DNA of 63,066 bases from TMP-86 sp031394735 (GTDB lineage: Bacteria > Pseudomonadota > Gammaproteobacteria > Steroidobacterales > Steroidobacteraceae). The stretch covers positions 1-63,066 of the forward strand of contig JANMXI010000026.1 of assembly GCA_031394735.1 (NCBI GenBank). Reading direction: 5' to 3'. Positions 1-7,531 of this stretch are shown here, one piece after another (position 1 is the first letter of the stretch; each line of letters starts with the position of its first letter). The position numbers and the translations under genes were made by a program. The notes under the pieces were generated by a model. That model was not told the DNA's origin. It searched no databases and saw only the letters and a program-made list of their open reading frames with translations.

Positions 1-975
1 GTCGACGATGACATTGCCCACGACTGCCCCGCTTTCGACCGCCAAGTGAGCTTGCGCCGTATCAGCCAGCGCAAAGCGCGCGCCGATTGAGCATCGCAGC
101 GCGCCGGCCTGAAGCGCAGCCGTGACCAATCCGACGGCACGCTGGCGCTGTGATGTCGTGAGCGCGTAGACGAGCAACATATGAACCGTGGTGTGATTGA
201 ACATCATGGGATAGAACGGCAATGTCGGGGTGGGAGCAGCCGCGGAACCGTAGGCCGCGATCACACCGCCCGGTTTTAGGATTTGATTGGAGACTGCCAA
301 ATTGCCGCCGAACTCAACCTCGACAATGCGATCGACGCCGGTGCCCGCGGTCAACTCCCGGACGATCTCAACCACGTTCTGTTCGCGATAGTTGATCACA
401 TGGTTCGGACCTGCTGTCAGCGCGTGCGCCGCTTTGACATTTCCACTGACGGTCGTAATGACGCGCGCTCCAGACCATTTGGCCAGTTGAATCGCGCAGT
501 GACCGACCGCCCCGGCGCCGCCGGTGACCAACACGGTCTGGCCGTCGAGATCTCCATCGCCCAGTGCCGCGTGACAGGCGGTCAAGGCCGGGATTCCCAG
601 GCATGCGCCTTCATCAAACGGTGTGTTGGATGGCAGCGCGACTGCCTGTCCTGACGGCAGACAGACCCATTCTGCGCACGTTCCAAACGGTCGCCGCCAG
701 GCCGCGTTCCAGATCCACACGCGCTCACCCACTCTGGATTCGCTGACCCCACTGCCGACGGCCTCGACAATCCCCGCGCCATCGGAGTGCGGAATGACGT
801 AAGGAAATGCCAGCGCGCCGCGCGCACCCGCGCGCGCTTTGACGTCCGACGGATTGACGCCGGAAGCATGAATACGGACTCGAACCTCGCCCGCTCCGGG
901 CTGTGGCGTCGGTCGCTCCCCCACTCGCATGACCTGCGCTGCGGCACCGATCGATTCGTAATAGGCTGCTCTCAT
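1..975 (-). CDS. Quinone oxidoreductase-like MDR protein (3' end cut by window edge)
   Basis: The minus-strand reading frame is open from the ATG at 975 to base 1, giving 325 codons with no stop, so the C-terminus lies outside the window. It reads as a medium-chain dehydrogenase/reductase of the NADPH:quinone reductase type: a GroES-like N-terminal half (GVNPSDVKAR near residues 39-48) and a Rossmann half with the glycine motif VTGGAGAVG at about 150-158. I see no structural-zinc cysteine cluster, which fits quinone reductases rather than zinc alcohol dehydrogenases. It begins 3 bases after the stop of the SDR gene upstream, so the two are almost certainly co-transcribed. The substrate is not deducible. 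Confidence 0.85.
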   Translation of the reverse strand, partial: MRAAYYESIGAAAQVMRVGERPTPQPGAGEVRVRIHASGVNPSDVKARAGARGALAFPYVIPHSDGAGIVEAVGSGVSESRVGERVWIWNAAWRRPFGTCAEWVCLPSGQAVALPSNTPFDEGACLGIPALTACHAALGDGDLDGQTVLVTGGAGAVGHCAIQLAKWSGARVITTVSGNVKAAHALTAGPNHVINYREQNVVEIVRELTAGTGVDRIVEVEFGGNLAVSNQILKPGGVIAAYGSAAAPTPTLPFYPMMFNHTTVHMLLVYALTTSQRQRAVGLVTAALQAGALRCSIGARFALADTAQAHLAVESGAVVGNVIVD

Positions 976-978
976 TCT

Positions 979-1758
979 CTACGCTCCCAGGTCAACCGAC
1001 AGACTTTCTGTGTGGCCATCGATGCCGATCGCCTGTCCCGAGATGCGCCGGCCACCGCGGGAGGTCAGGAAACGGACCATGGCCACGATGTCCTCCACCT
1101 CCACAAAGGTTCGCAACGAACTCTGCCGCTGATACTCGCTGGCAACCTGCTCGTTGGTCAGGCCCCGCGCCATTGCATCGCGCTCGATGACGCCGCGAAT
1201 CCGCGGTCCTTCGACGCTGCCCGGGCACAGCGCATTGACGCGGATCCCGTCGGGACCCAGTTCCATCGCGAGCGTCTTTGTCAGCCCGATCATCGCCCAT
1301 TTGCAGGCCGTATAGGGGCTGCGCAACGGAAATCCAAACAACGCGGCATTGGAGGCAATGTTGACGATGGACGCATTCGTGGAGCGGCGCAGCAGTGGGA
1401 TCGCGCGGCGCGTGCAGTAAAACACGCCATTCAGATCGACCTCCACCGTATGCCTCCAATCCTCGATCTGGATGTCTTCGAGCCGACCTGTCGGTCCGGC
1501 AATGCCGGCGTTGTTGATCATGATGTCGAGGTGCGGCGTGTCTGCGGCGATACGCTCGAAGAATTCGTCGACGTGCGCAGGAACCCCGACATCGGCGCGA
1601 AGCGCAACAGCGGTGGGGAATGCATGTTGAAACGAGCGCAGGGCGCTCTGATCGACGTCGCAGACAAAGACTTTCGCCCCGGCAGCGAGAAAGGATTCGG
1701 CCATCGCCAGTCCGATTCCGGAGGCACCGGCGGAGATCGCCACAGTCTGTGCGGTCAT
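979..1758 (-). CDS. Short-chain dehydrogenase/reductase (SDR)
   Basis: This 259-residue classical SDR should be a cytosolic NAD(P)-dependent alcohol/ketone oxidoreductase. Visible are the nucleotide motif SAGASGIG at residues 9-16 (the usual leading Thr is Ser), NNAG at 82-85 and the catalytic set Ser136, Tyr149, Lys153 (YTACK). The C-terminal part carries the usual GxxIxIDGG-like end (QAIGIDGH). I chose the ATG at 1758, which has GGAAG just upstream; a TTG at 1788 would add ten residues not typical of the family. It heads an operon with the quinone reductase and is divergent from the LysR gene at 1886, a common arrangement in which the LysR protein controls the divergent pair. Confidence 0.88.
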   Translation of the reverse strand: MTAQTVAISAGASGIGLAMAESFLAAGAKVFVCDVDQSALRSFQHAFPTAVALRADVGVPAHVDEFFERIAADTPHLDIMINNAGIAGPTGRLEDIQIEDWRHTVEVDLNGVFYCTRRAIPLLRRSTNASIVNIASNAALFGFPLRSPYTACKWAMIGLTKTLAMELGPDGIRVNALCPGSVEGPRIRGVIERDAMARGLTNEQVASEYQRQSSLRTFVEVEDIVAMVRFLTSRGGRRISGQAIGIDGHTESLSVDLGA

Positions 1759-1885
1759 GAGCTTCCAAGGCAAGATTTGACGAAACAACGATAGCGTTCG
1801 CAGGGTCGGATTTCAAAGGATCATTTCTCCCGAATAGGTGAGATAATCTAACGTCTCGATCGGGCCACCTGAGGACGACAGCCGC

Positions 1886-2806
1886 ATGCGCTCCATTCCG
1901 CCCCTCAATGCGCTGCGCGCCTTCGAAGCCGCGGCTCGAACCGGCTCCTTCAAGGCCGCGGCCGTCGAATTGCACGTCTCGCAGTCGGCCATTTCGCATC
2001 AGATCAAGCATCTTGAACAGATTCTGAGCGTCAAGCTTTTCGAACGCACGGCGCGTGCCGTTGAGCTCACGGAAGGCGGGCGCACCTATCTGCCCTTCCT
2101 GCAGCAGGCCTTCGACGCGATCAGCGATGGCACACAATTGCTCACACGCGTAACCCGGGAGGATGTCCTGACGGTGCGCATGTATTCGACGTTTGCGGTG
2201 CGCTGGCTGATTTCTCGTCTGCATCGCTTTCAGGAGCGCCATTTAGACCTGCAGGTGCGCCTGATCACCTCGCAACAGGATCCCGTATTCCCGGATCAGG
2301 ATGTCGACGTCGCGGTGGTGATCGGCCAACCAAGCGAAGGCCGCGTTCACTTCGAATACCTGTTCAGTCCGACGATGTTTCCCGTCTGCAGCCCAAGATT
2401 GCTGGCGGGACGCAAGCGGCTCAAACACGCCAAGGAATTGTGCGCTTTTAAGATTCTGCAGGTGTATCCGTCCGCCGGCGATTGGGCGGTGTGGTTGGCC
2501 GCCAAGGGCGTGCAAGGTCTGAATCCTGATTCTGGACTTCGATTCGACAGCTATGATCATGCGCTGCGCATGGCCGCGCGCGGGCTGGGTGTGGCGCTTG
2601 CCATGCAACCCTACGTCAGCGAAGACCTGGCGGCGGGATTGCTGATCGAGCCCCTGCCGCGGCATAGCGTGCCGGCGCCGGGAAACTGGTATCTCGTGTA
2701 CGCGGCCGAACACCGCAAGTTGCGCAAGATTGCGGCCTTCCAGACTTGGTTGTTGGCGGAAATCAACGCCGACGCAGACTTGGCCGCGCTGCGCCGAAAG
2801 CGCTGA
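1886..2806 (+). CDS. LysR-family transcriptional regulator (GcvA-like)
   Basis: A 306-residue LysR-type regulator. The N-terminal winged helix (residues 5-65) is typical of the GcvA/AmpR subgroup: PPLNALRAFEAAARTGSFKAAA, then SQSAISHQIKHLE and the turn into the effector-binding domain at about 90-295. The C-terminal domain is a periplasmic-binding-protein fold that senses a small ligand. It is divergent from the SDR-quinone reductase operon, with 127 bases between the two starts, so that pair is its likeliest target. The ATG at 1886 has GAGG about 11 bases upstream. The ligand is unknown. Confidence 0.9.
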   Translation: MRSIPPLNALRAFEAAARTGSFKAAAVELHVSQSAISHQIKHLEQILSVKLFERTARAVELTEGGRTYLPFLQQAFDAISDGTQLLTRVTREDVLTVRMYSTFAVRWLISRLHRFQERHLDLQVRLITSQQDPVFPDQDVDVAVVIGQPSEGRVHFEYLFSPTMFPVCSPRLLAGRKRLKHAKELCAFKILQVYPSAGDWAVWLAAKGVQGLNPDSGLRFDSYDHALRMAARGLGVALAMQPYVSEDLAAGLLIEPLPRHSVPAPGNWYLVYAAEHRKLRKIAAFQTWLLAEINADADLAALRRKR

Positions 2807-2915
2807 TGCTCGAAGGCTGAATAGGATTAGTAATTCTCATGTAAAGGCGCCAAATTGTCATTTGCTGATCGCAGGTGCGCTGTGCCAGTCTTGGTCGCCA
2901 CAAGAGTGATAAAGC

Positions 2916-3374
2916 ATGATCAAGCTTGAACCGTTGTTGCGCTTTACCAATGGCGTCACCGTCCAACCGATCGGCAAAACGCCGTTTGGTGAACGCACGA
3001 CCTACATCGTGGGTGAAGGGGTGTTCGACGGGCCGAAACTGCGGGGGCGGATTCTGGCCGGCGGTGGCGATTGGTTCGTCCGCGGCGCCAACGATCTGGC
3101 GCGACTGGACGTGCGCAAAACGTTTGAGACGGACGATGGTGCGCTGATCCACGTCAGCTACATCGGGCTTTATAAATTCAATGCGGCGGTAAGTCGCGCG
3201 CTGGCCGCAGGCGGCGACGCACAGTTTGGCGATACCTTGTTTATGGCGCAGGTGCAGTTCGAAACGGGCGACCCGCGTTATGCCTGGTTGAACGAGACGT
3301 TGGCGGTCGCGGAAGCACGAGAAACTGCGGCCGGTGTCGAATATCAACTGTATGCGTTTTCTCACAGCGCATAA
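2916..3374 (+). CDS. DUF3237 family protein
   Basis: This 152-residue protein matches the DUF3237 family (single-domain beta-rich protein of unknown function) by its pattern: an N-terminal GVTVQPIGKTPFGERTTY segment, a central GGGDWF motif and a run ending in FETGDPRYAWLNETL, which I recognise as the family signature. No catalytic residue is known for the family. Members are often found beside catabolic oxidoreductases, as here, where a flavoprotein remnant follows after 21 bases. It is upstream of the truncated FAD gene and was probably its operon partner. It has no signal peptide. Confidence 0.8.
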   Translation: MIKLEPLLRFTNGVTVQPIGKTPFGERTTYIVGEGVFDGPKLRGRILAGGGDWFVRGANDLARLDVRKTFETDDGALIHVSYIGLYKFNAAVSRALAAGGDAQFGDTLFMAQVQFETGDPRYAWLNETLAVAEARETAAGVEYQLYAFSHSA

Positions 3375-3395
3375 GTCCATGACGCAGGTGAAACC

Positions 3396-3701
3396 GTGAA
3401 ACAGATTGCTGAAGCGGCTCGTAGCATCGATGTCGTCGTGGAGATGGATCTGTTGGTGGTGGGCAGCGGTCAGGGCGGTCTTGCGGCCGCGCTCGCGGCC
3501 GCACGCGCCGGGGCACGCACTGCGCTGATCGATCGCCATGGCTGTTTTGGCGGCAATATCACTCAGGTGGGCGTGGAGGGCTTCGCCCGGTACCGGCACG
3601 AAGCCACCGTGGATTGCGAAGGCATCGGCATCGAGTTCGAGCAGCGCGCCATGGCCATGGGCGCGGCCATGCCGGAGCCACCAAGGCGCTATCTTCGATG
3701 A
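3396..3701 (+). pseudogene. Truncated FAD-dependent oxidoreductase (N-terminal remnant)
   Basis: The GTG-started frame gives 101 residues and then stops. It contains the FAD-binding start of the FAD_oxidored family: a Rossmann motif LLVVGSGQGGLAAALAAAR near residues 19-37, the acidic/aliphatic strand ending ALIDRHGCFGGN, and VGVEGFARYRHE. Family members are around 450-550 residues, so only the first fifth or so is left and the substrate domain is missing. Similarity ends near base 3685, after the AMPEP segment. The next 170 bases carry no recognisable continuation. It sits 21 bases after the DUF3237 gene. I read this as a deletion remnant, unlikely to make a functional enzyme. Confidence 0.75.
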
Positions 3702-3838
3702 GCTTCGGCGGTACGCGCAGCGTCGACTCGCCGCCGCGCGTACTTACAGAATAGCCGCACTCGCAATTTTGTTCCGACTCGGAAGAAGCCCGAAATTTTA
3801 AGTATGTGTTGTTGCGCCCTTCGTCCAAGTCAGTGCAA

Positions 3839-3852
3839 AATGTCCGGACATT
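3839..3852. promoter_or_regulatory. 14-bp perfect palindrome, putative operator copy 1
   Basis: AATGTCCGGACATT is a perfect inverted repeat, ending 22 bases before the ATG at 3875, where a repressor would cover the promoter or leader. The same 14 bases, plus the following AAC, recur at 10911-10927 between two divergent operons. A dimeric regulator, for example of the GntR type, is a plausible reader, but no GntR gene is in the window. Confidence 0.6.
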
Positions 3853-3874
3853 AACCGCCCTTTGGAATCAGAAA

Positions 3875-4564
3875 ATGAATGCCAAACCTTCTCCGGCGCC
3901 GAGCTACATCGACGCGTACACCCGCCCGTTTCAGCTATCACCGGTAGACACGGCGCTGGTAATCGTTGATCTGCAATATGCCAGTGGCAGTCGGCACCAC
4001 GGTCTCGGGAAGCTGCTTGCGACCGCCGGCACGCTGGCAGATGCCGAATATCGCTTTGCCCGCATCGACCAACTTGTGGTGCCGAACTCGAAACGGCTGG
4101 CCGACTCATTTCGCAGCCTCGGCGCCAAGGTCATTTATGTCACCTACGGTTGCACGGTACCGGATTTTTCTGATGCGCCGCCACAGATGCGCGAGTGGCT
4201 GCTGGCAACTAACAACCGCGTTGGCATGCGTGAGCACGAGATCGTGGATGAAGTGAAGCCGCAGGAAAACGATTTGGTGCTCAACAAGAACACTATGGGT
4301 GCGTTCGGCTCCACCGGCATCGACACGCACCTGAAAAGCATAGGTGTGCGGAACATCGTTGTCACTGGTGTATCGACCAACAACTGCGTCGGCATGACGG
4401 CGATGGAGGCGAGCGACCGTCAATACGGCGTCGTACTAGTGTCCGATGCTACGGGTACCTGCAGCGATGAAATGCAGGACGCCACTGAAAAGACGTTCCG
4501 TCGCCTGTGGGGCCGCGTGCTTGACACCGCTGGTGTGATTGCAGAAATGCGTGGTAAGAGGTGA
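3875..4564 (+). CDS. Isochorismatase-family cysteine hydrolase
   Basis: A 229-residue cysteine hydrolase of the isochorismatase/nicotinamidase superfamily; characterised relatives hydrolyse amides such as N-carbamoylsarcosine, ureidoacrylate or nicotinamide. The D-K-C triad is visible: Asp32 (VIVDLQ), Lys138 (LNKNTMGAF) and the nucleophile Cys171 (STNNCVGMTA), with the non-prolyl turn VTGVS before it. The ATG at 3875 fits the family start; an upstream frame to 3806 would run through the palindrome at 3839-3852. The gene stands alone, flanked by a flavoprotein remnant and an otsA remnant, but shares its operator with the large operons 7 kb downstream, which suggests an amide-bond cleavage step in the same pathway. 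Substrate unknown. Confidence 0.85.
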   Translation: MNAKPSPAPSYIDAYTRPFQLSPVDTALVIVDLQYASGSRHHGLGKLLATAGTLADAEYRFARIDQLVVPNSKRLADSFRSLGAKVIYVTYGCTVPDFSDAPPQMREWLLATNNRVGMREHEIVDEVKPQENDLVLNKNTMGAFGSTGIDTHLKSIGVRNIVVTGVSTNNCVGMTAMEASDRQYGVVLVSDATGTCSDEMQDATEKTFRRLWGRVLDTAGVIAEMRGKR

Positions 4565-4590
4565 CCTAACCCCGCGCGCCGATTCGTGCG

Positions 4591-5170
4591 CTGCCGCTTT
4601 GCCTGGGGTGGAGCGGCGTCGTGACGGGGGTCGCGGGGCAAAGGCCGCGCATACGCGAGTCCGGCGGAATTTCATATGCGGCGCTGGAACTTGATTGCCA
4701 GGAGTACGCTGGCTTCTACCTTGGATTCAGCAACAACGTCCTGTGGCCGCTATGTCACGGAATAAGCGCCGTATGCACGTACGATGAATCGCATTTTGCA
4801 ACCTATTGTGAAGTCAACCGACGCTACGCAGCAGCGCTGTTACCACTGCTGCGGGCCGACGATCTCGTCTGGGTTCACGACTACCATCTGCTGTTGCTAG
4901 GCGGGCTGGTGCGCGAAGCGGGGCGCCCAGGATCCTGATGACCCGGGCGTTTTGGTGGTCTCAAAGTTCGCTGGCGCGGCACGGGAATTGGCCGCCGCAA
5001 TCCAGGTTGATCCTCACGACACGCTCGCGTCAGCGCGCGCCATTTTGGCAGCCTGCTCGATGCCAGCGCAGCAACGCCGCGAACGCCATCAAGAATTGAT
5101 CGCCGCCCTTCGCCGCAACGATCTGCGTGCCTGGCACACTCGTTTCTTGGAGCGATTGCAGAACAGCCGT
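4591..5170 (+). pseudogene. otsA: Trehalose-6-phosphate synthase remnant (internally deleted, frameshifted)
   Basis: Two pieces of a GT20 trehalose-6-phosphate synthase are joined out of frame. The first (about 4591-4936) starts in the GWSG region, runs through YAGFYLGFSNNVLWPLCH and ends just after WVHDYHLLLLGGLVREAG, where a TGA stops it. The second frame starts at 4937 with DPGVLVVSKFAGAARELAAA and includes the C-terminal stretch ending RRNDLRAWHTRFLERLQ. The first ~60 residues and some 230 residues between the pieces are missing, including much of the nucleotide-sugar site. It cannot encode an active enzyme. It converges on selD, whose stop lies at 5173-5175. Confidence 0.8.
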
Positions 5171-5172
5171 GC

Positions 5173-6213
5173 TCAGCTGACCATGACCCCCGGCGTTCCG
5201 GCCAGCACCGTACCGATACGGGTGAAACCGGCGCGTTCGAGTTGCGTCGCGTCGGGGGGCGCTACGGCGGCCAACAGCCCACCGGAGGTCTGAGGATCCT
5301 GCATCAGCGCTCGCATGGGTACGGATACTCCCTCCCCAAACCGCGGCTCGTCCGAGCGGTCTAGTGCGCTGGTTTCGGTGCGGTGCGCAGAGGTGCGTAC
5401 ACCCTTCAGCGCCGCCGCGGCGGCACCCTGCAACAGCGGTGTCTGCGCCGAGTCAATGTGCAGCAACACTCGCGATTGAATAGCCATCTCCTGTGCGTGA
5501 CCGATCAAACCATAGCCGCTTACGTCCGTCACCGCATGCGGCCGTCCGTTCATGGCCTGCAGCGCAGCGGCGGCGTCTTGATTGGTGATCCGCATGCTTG
5601 CCACGGCGATACGCTCCTCCGGCTTCAGACGCGATGACAGCAGGATGCCGGTACCGATCGGTTTCGATAGCAACAGTACGTCACCCGGTTGGGCGCCGGC
5701 CTTGGTCCAGATTCGTTGCGGGTGCACGAACCCAAAGACGCACAAACCGAAAATCGGTTCCTGACAGCGGACCGAGTGTCCGCCGATGACGCTTCCGCCG
5801 CACGCGCCGACGGTGGCCGCTGCCGCCCGATTGACTGCAGCGATGATCTCTTGCGGCACGCTGGCAGGAAAGCCGCAGACGACCAGCGCAAACGCAACGG
5901 AGCCGCCCATCGCGTAGACATCACTAACTGCGTTTGCCGCAGCAACCGCTCCATAATCACTCGGGTCGTCCACGATGGGCGGAAAACAGTCTACCGTGGC
6001 CACCAGTGCTCGCTTGTCGTCCAACGCGTATACAGCGGCGTCGTCGGCGGGCGTCAGGCCGACGAGCACTGCAGAATTCGCGGCGACGGCAGAAGATGCG
6101 ATGCCCGCCAGCAGCGCTACCATCTCGGGTGGCGCCTTCGCGGCACAGCCGCCGCACCCCGCCAGAGCACGCAGTCCGAGGAACTCAGCCGTCCCACGAA
6201 TAGAGCGCCGCAC
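5173..6213 (-). CDS. selD: Selenide, water dikinase-like protein (SelD family)
   Basis: A 346-residue protein, the usual length for SelD, which makes selenophosphate from selenide and ATP. The active-site loop reads GCGGCAAK with Cys23 and Lys26 in the C-x-x-K spacing of E. coli Cys17/Lys20. AIR-synthase-type metal/ATP motifs follow: TPADDAAVYAL, VDCFPPIVDDP, NAVSDVYAMGG, GGHS, and the C-terminal TDVSGYGLIGH and QDPQTSGGLL. The start is GTG at 6213, 4 bases after the acyl-CoA dehydrogenase stop; it is the last gene of a five-gene operon whose other members have no known selenium role. No selA, selB, tRNA-Sec or selU is visible here. Family assignment is firm; a role in selenium metabolism is inferred. 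Confidence 0.85.
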   Translation of the reverse strand: MRRSIRGTAEFLGLRALAGCGGCAAKAPPEMVALLAGIASSAVAANSAVLVGLTPADDAAVYALDDKRALVATVDCFPPIVDDPSDYGAVAAANAVSDVYAMGGSVAFALVVCGFPASVPQEIIAAVNRAAAATVGACGGSVIGGHSVRCQEPIFGLCVFGFVHPQRIWTKAGAQPGDVLLLSKPIGTGILLSSRLKPEERIAVASMRITNQDAAAALQAMNGRPHAVTDVSGYGLIGHAQEMAIQSRVLLHIDSAQTPLLQGAAAAALKGVRTSAHRTETSALDRSDEPRFGEGVSVPMRALMQDPQTSGGLLAAVAPPDATQLERAGFTRIGTVLAGTPGVMVS

Positions 6214-6217
6214 GTGA

Positions 6218-7516
6218 TCAGGGACTTGCGGCGACGGCGGGCGCCGACTTCGACGCGTCGAACCTCAGGCCAAGAGTTTCCGCGATCGTGGTGCGTTGCA
6301 CCTCGTCGGTGCCGCCGGGAATCCGCAGGTTGCGCGCAATCTGAAAAAGCTTGTTGATGGGATTGTTGCGCATCACACCGAAGCCGCCATGCACTTGCAA
6401 GGCGCGATCCGCGATGCGATAAAACGACTCGTCATTGCTGAGCTTCAGCGCGCAAATGCGCCGGATCTCGTCCTTTGGACGCGGCAGAGCATACCAAGGT
6501 CCGGGGTTGTCGATGCTTCGCGCCACCTCTAGCGACAGCGAACGCGTCTGCAGCCAGTCCAGGTACATATCCGCGATCATCCATTGAATGCCTTGATTCG
6601 CGCCAAGCGGGCGATCGCCGATCTGTCGAGACTGCACCCGCTGCAGACTGCGCTCGATCAGGTATTTGGACCAGCCTGAACACATGCCGGCGCGGCGCAT
6701 GCGCGTGTAGTTGAACGACATCACGGCAATGTCGAAGCCTTGTCCGGGCTCACCGATGATCGCGCTGTCCGGTAGCACCAAGTCATCAAAGAACAGTTCG
6801 CCGGTGTAGCCGTCACCGAACATGGTCTGGTAGACACGCCCGGTCCGATAGCCCTTACCGAGCATTTCTCGCGTATCAAACATGAAGTAGGTGAACGTGC
6901 GGCGCCCGCCGCCTGCCTCCGTCACAGCCAGGACCTGCGCGACATCGGCATCGAACGCGTTGGTGATGTAGGCTTTAGTGCCGTTCAGCACCCAGTCGCC
7001 TCCGCGCCGCCGGGCATGAGTCTTCATGTCGAACAGGTTGGAGCCGGCGCCCGATTCAGTGACGGCATGCAGGCTGGTTTTTTCGCCGCGTACTAGCGGA
7101 TCAACGAACTGTTCGCGTTGATGATCATGACAATACAGCAGCCGCGGTGTTGCGCCTTCGGACCAGGACAATAGGGCAGGGTTGAGTCCGCATCCATAAC
7201 CGTACACTTGCTCCTCGACATAGATCATATCGGTGCGGCCCAGGCCGCCTCCGCCGAGCCGCGCCGGTAAATGGGCGCTATATACGCCGACTTTACCGGC
7301 AGCTCGCATGATATCGCGGCGCGCAGCAAGGATTTCCGGATGCAGCTTGCCGTCCGCATCGAGGTACTTGCTTTCGTCCGCGAGCCGTTCCTGCAGCGCC
7401 TGCTCACGTGGCCGGACTTCCTCGCGATGCAGCGCACGAACGAGCCCCAGAATTCCGGCAAGGTGCTGCGGTGGCTTCAATTCGACGTCAAGCGGTGATG
7501 TGTACTCGGCGCTCAT
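6218..7516 (-). CDS. Acyl-CoA dehydrogenase family flavoprotein
   Basis: A 432-residue acyl-CoA dehydrogenase with all three domains: N-terminal helices (to about 140), the central beta domain with the FAD/substrate loop VTESGAGSNLFDMKT and GTKAYITNA, and the C-terminal helical bundle with QVHGGFGVMRNNPINKLF. The classical catalytic Glu of the short/medium-chain enzymes (YEGT) is replaced: the segment reads RIPGGTDEVQR, with Gly401-Gly402-Thr403. Some subgroups carry GGT here and take the base from another helix, so loss of activity does not follow. The ATG has GGAG 6 bases upstream. It lies 15 bases after the phosphoglycerate-mutase-like gene and 4 before selD. Confidence 0.88.
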   Translation of the reverse strand: MSAEYTSPLDVELKPPQHLAGILGLVRALHREEVRPREQALQERLADESKYLDADGKLHPEILAARRDIMRAAGKVGVYSAHLPARLGGGGLGRTDMIYVEEQVYGYGCGLNPALLSWSEGATPRLLYCHDHQREQFVDPLVRGEKTSLHAVTESGAGSNLFDMKTHARRRGGDWVLNGTKAYITNAFDADVAQVLAVTEAGGGRRTFTYFMFDTREMLGKGYRTGRVYQTMFGDGYTGELFFDDLVLPDSAIIGEPGQGFDIAVMSFNYTRMRRAGMCSGWSKYLIERSLQRVQSRQIGDRPLGANQGIQWMIADMYLDWLQTRSLSLEVARSIDNPGPWYALPRPKDEIRRICALKLSNDESFYRIADRALQVHGGFGVMRNNPINKLFQIARNLRIPGGTDEVQRTTIAETLGLRFDASKSAPAVAASP

Positions 7517-7531
7517 TCGGGCTCCATAGAA

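Noticed and set aside
283..654. Plus-strand 123-codon frame over the quinone reductase
   Set aside because: It runs antisense to a clearly homologous MDR gene and has no recognisable motif or ribosome site.
787..1794. 335-codon plus-strand frame opposite the SDR gene
   Set aside because: Arg/His/Gly-rich composition typical of an antisense shadow in GC-rich DNA; the SDR on the other strand has all catalytic motifs.
992..2242. 416-codon minus-strand frame spanning the SDR and LysR start
   Set aside because: It is out of frame with both real genes and has no domain.
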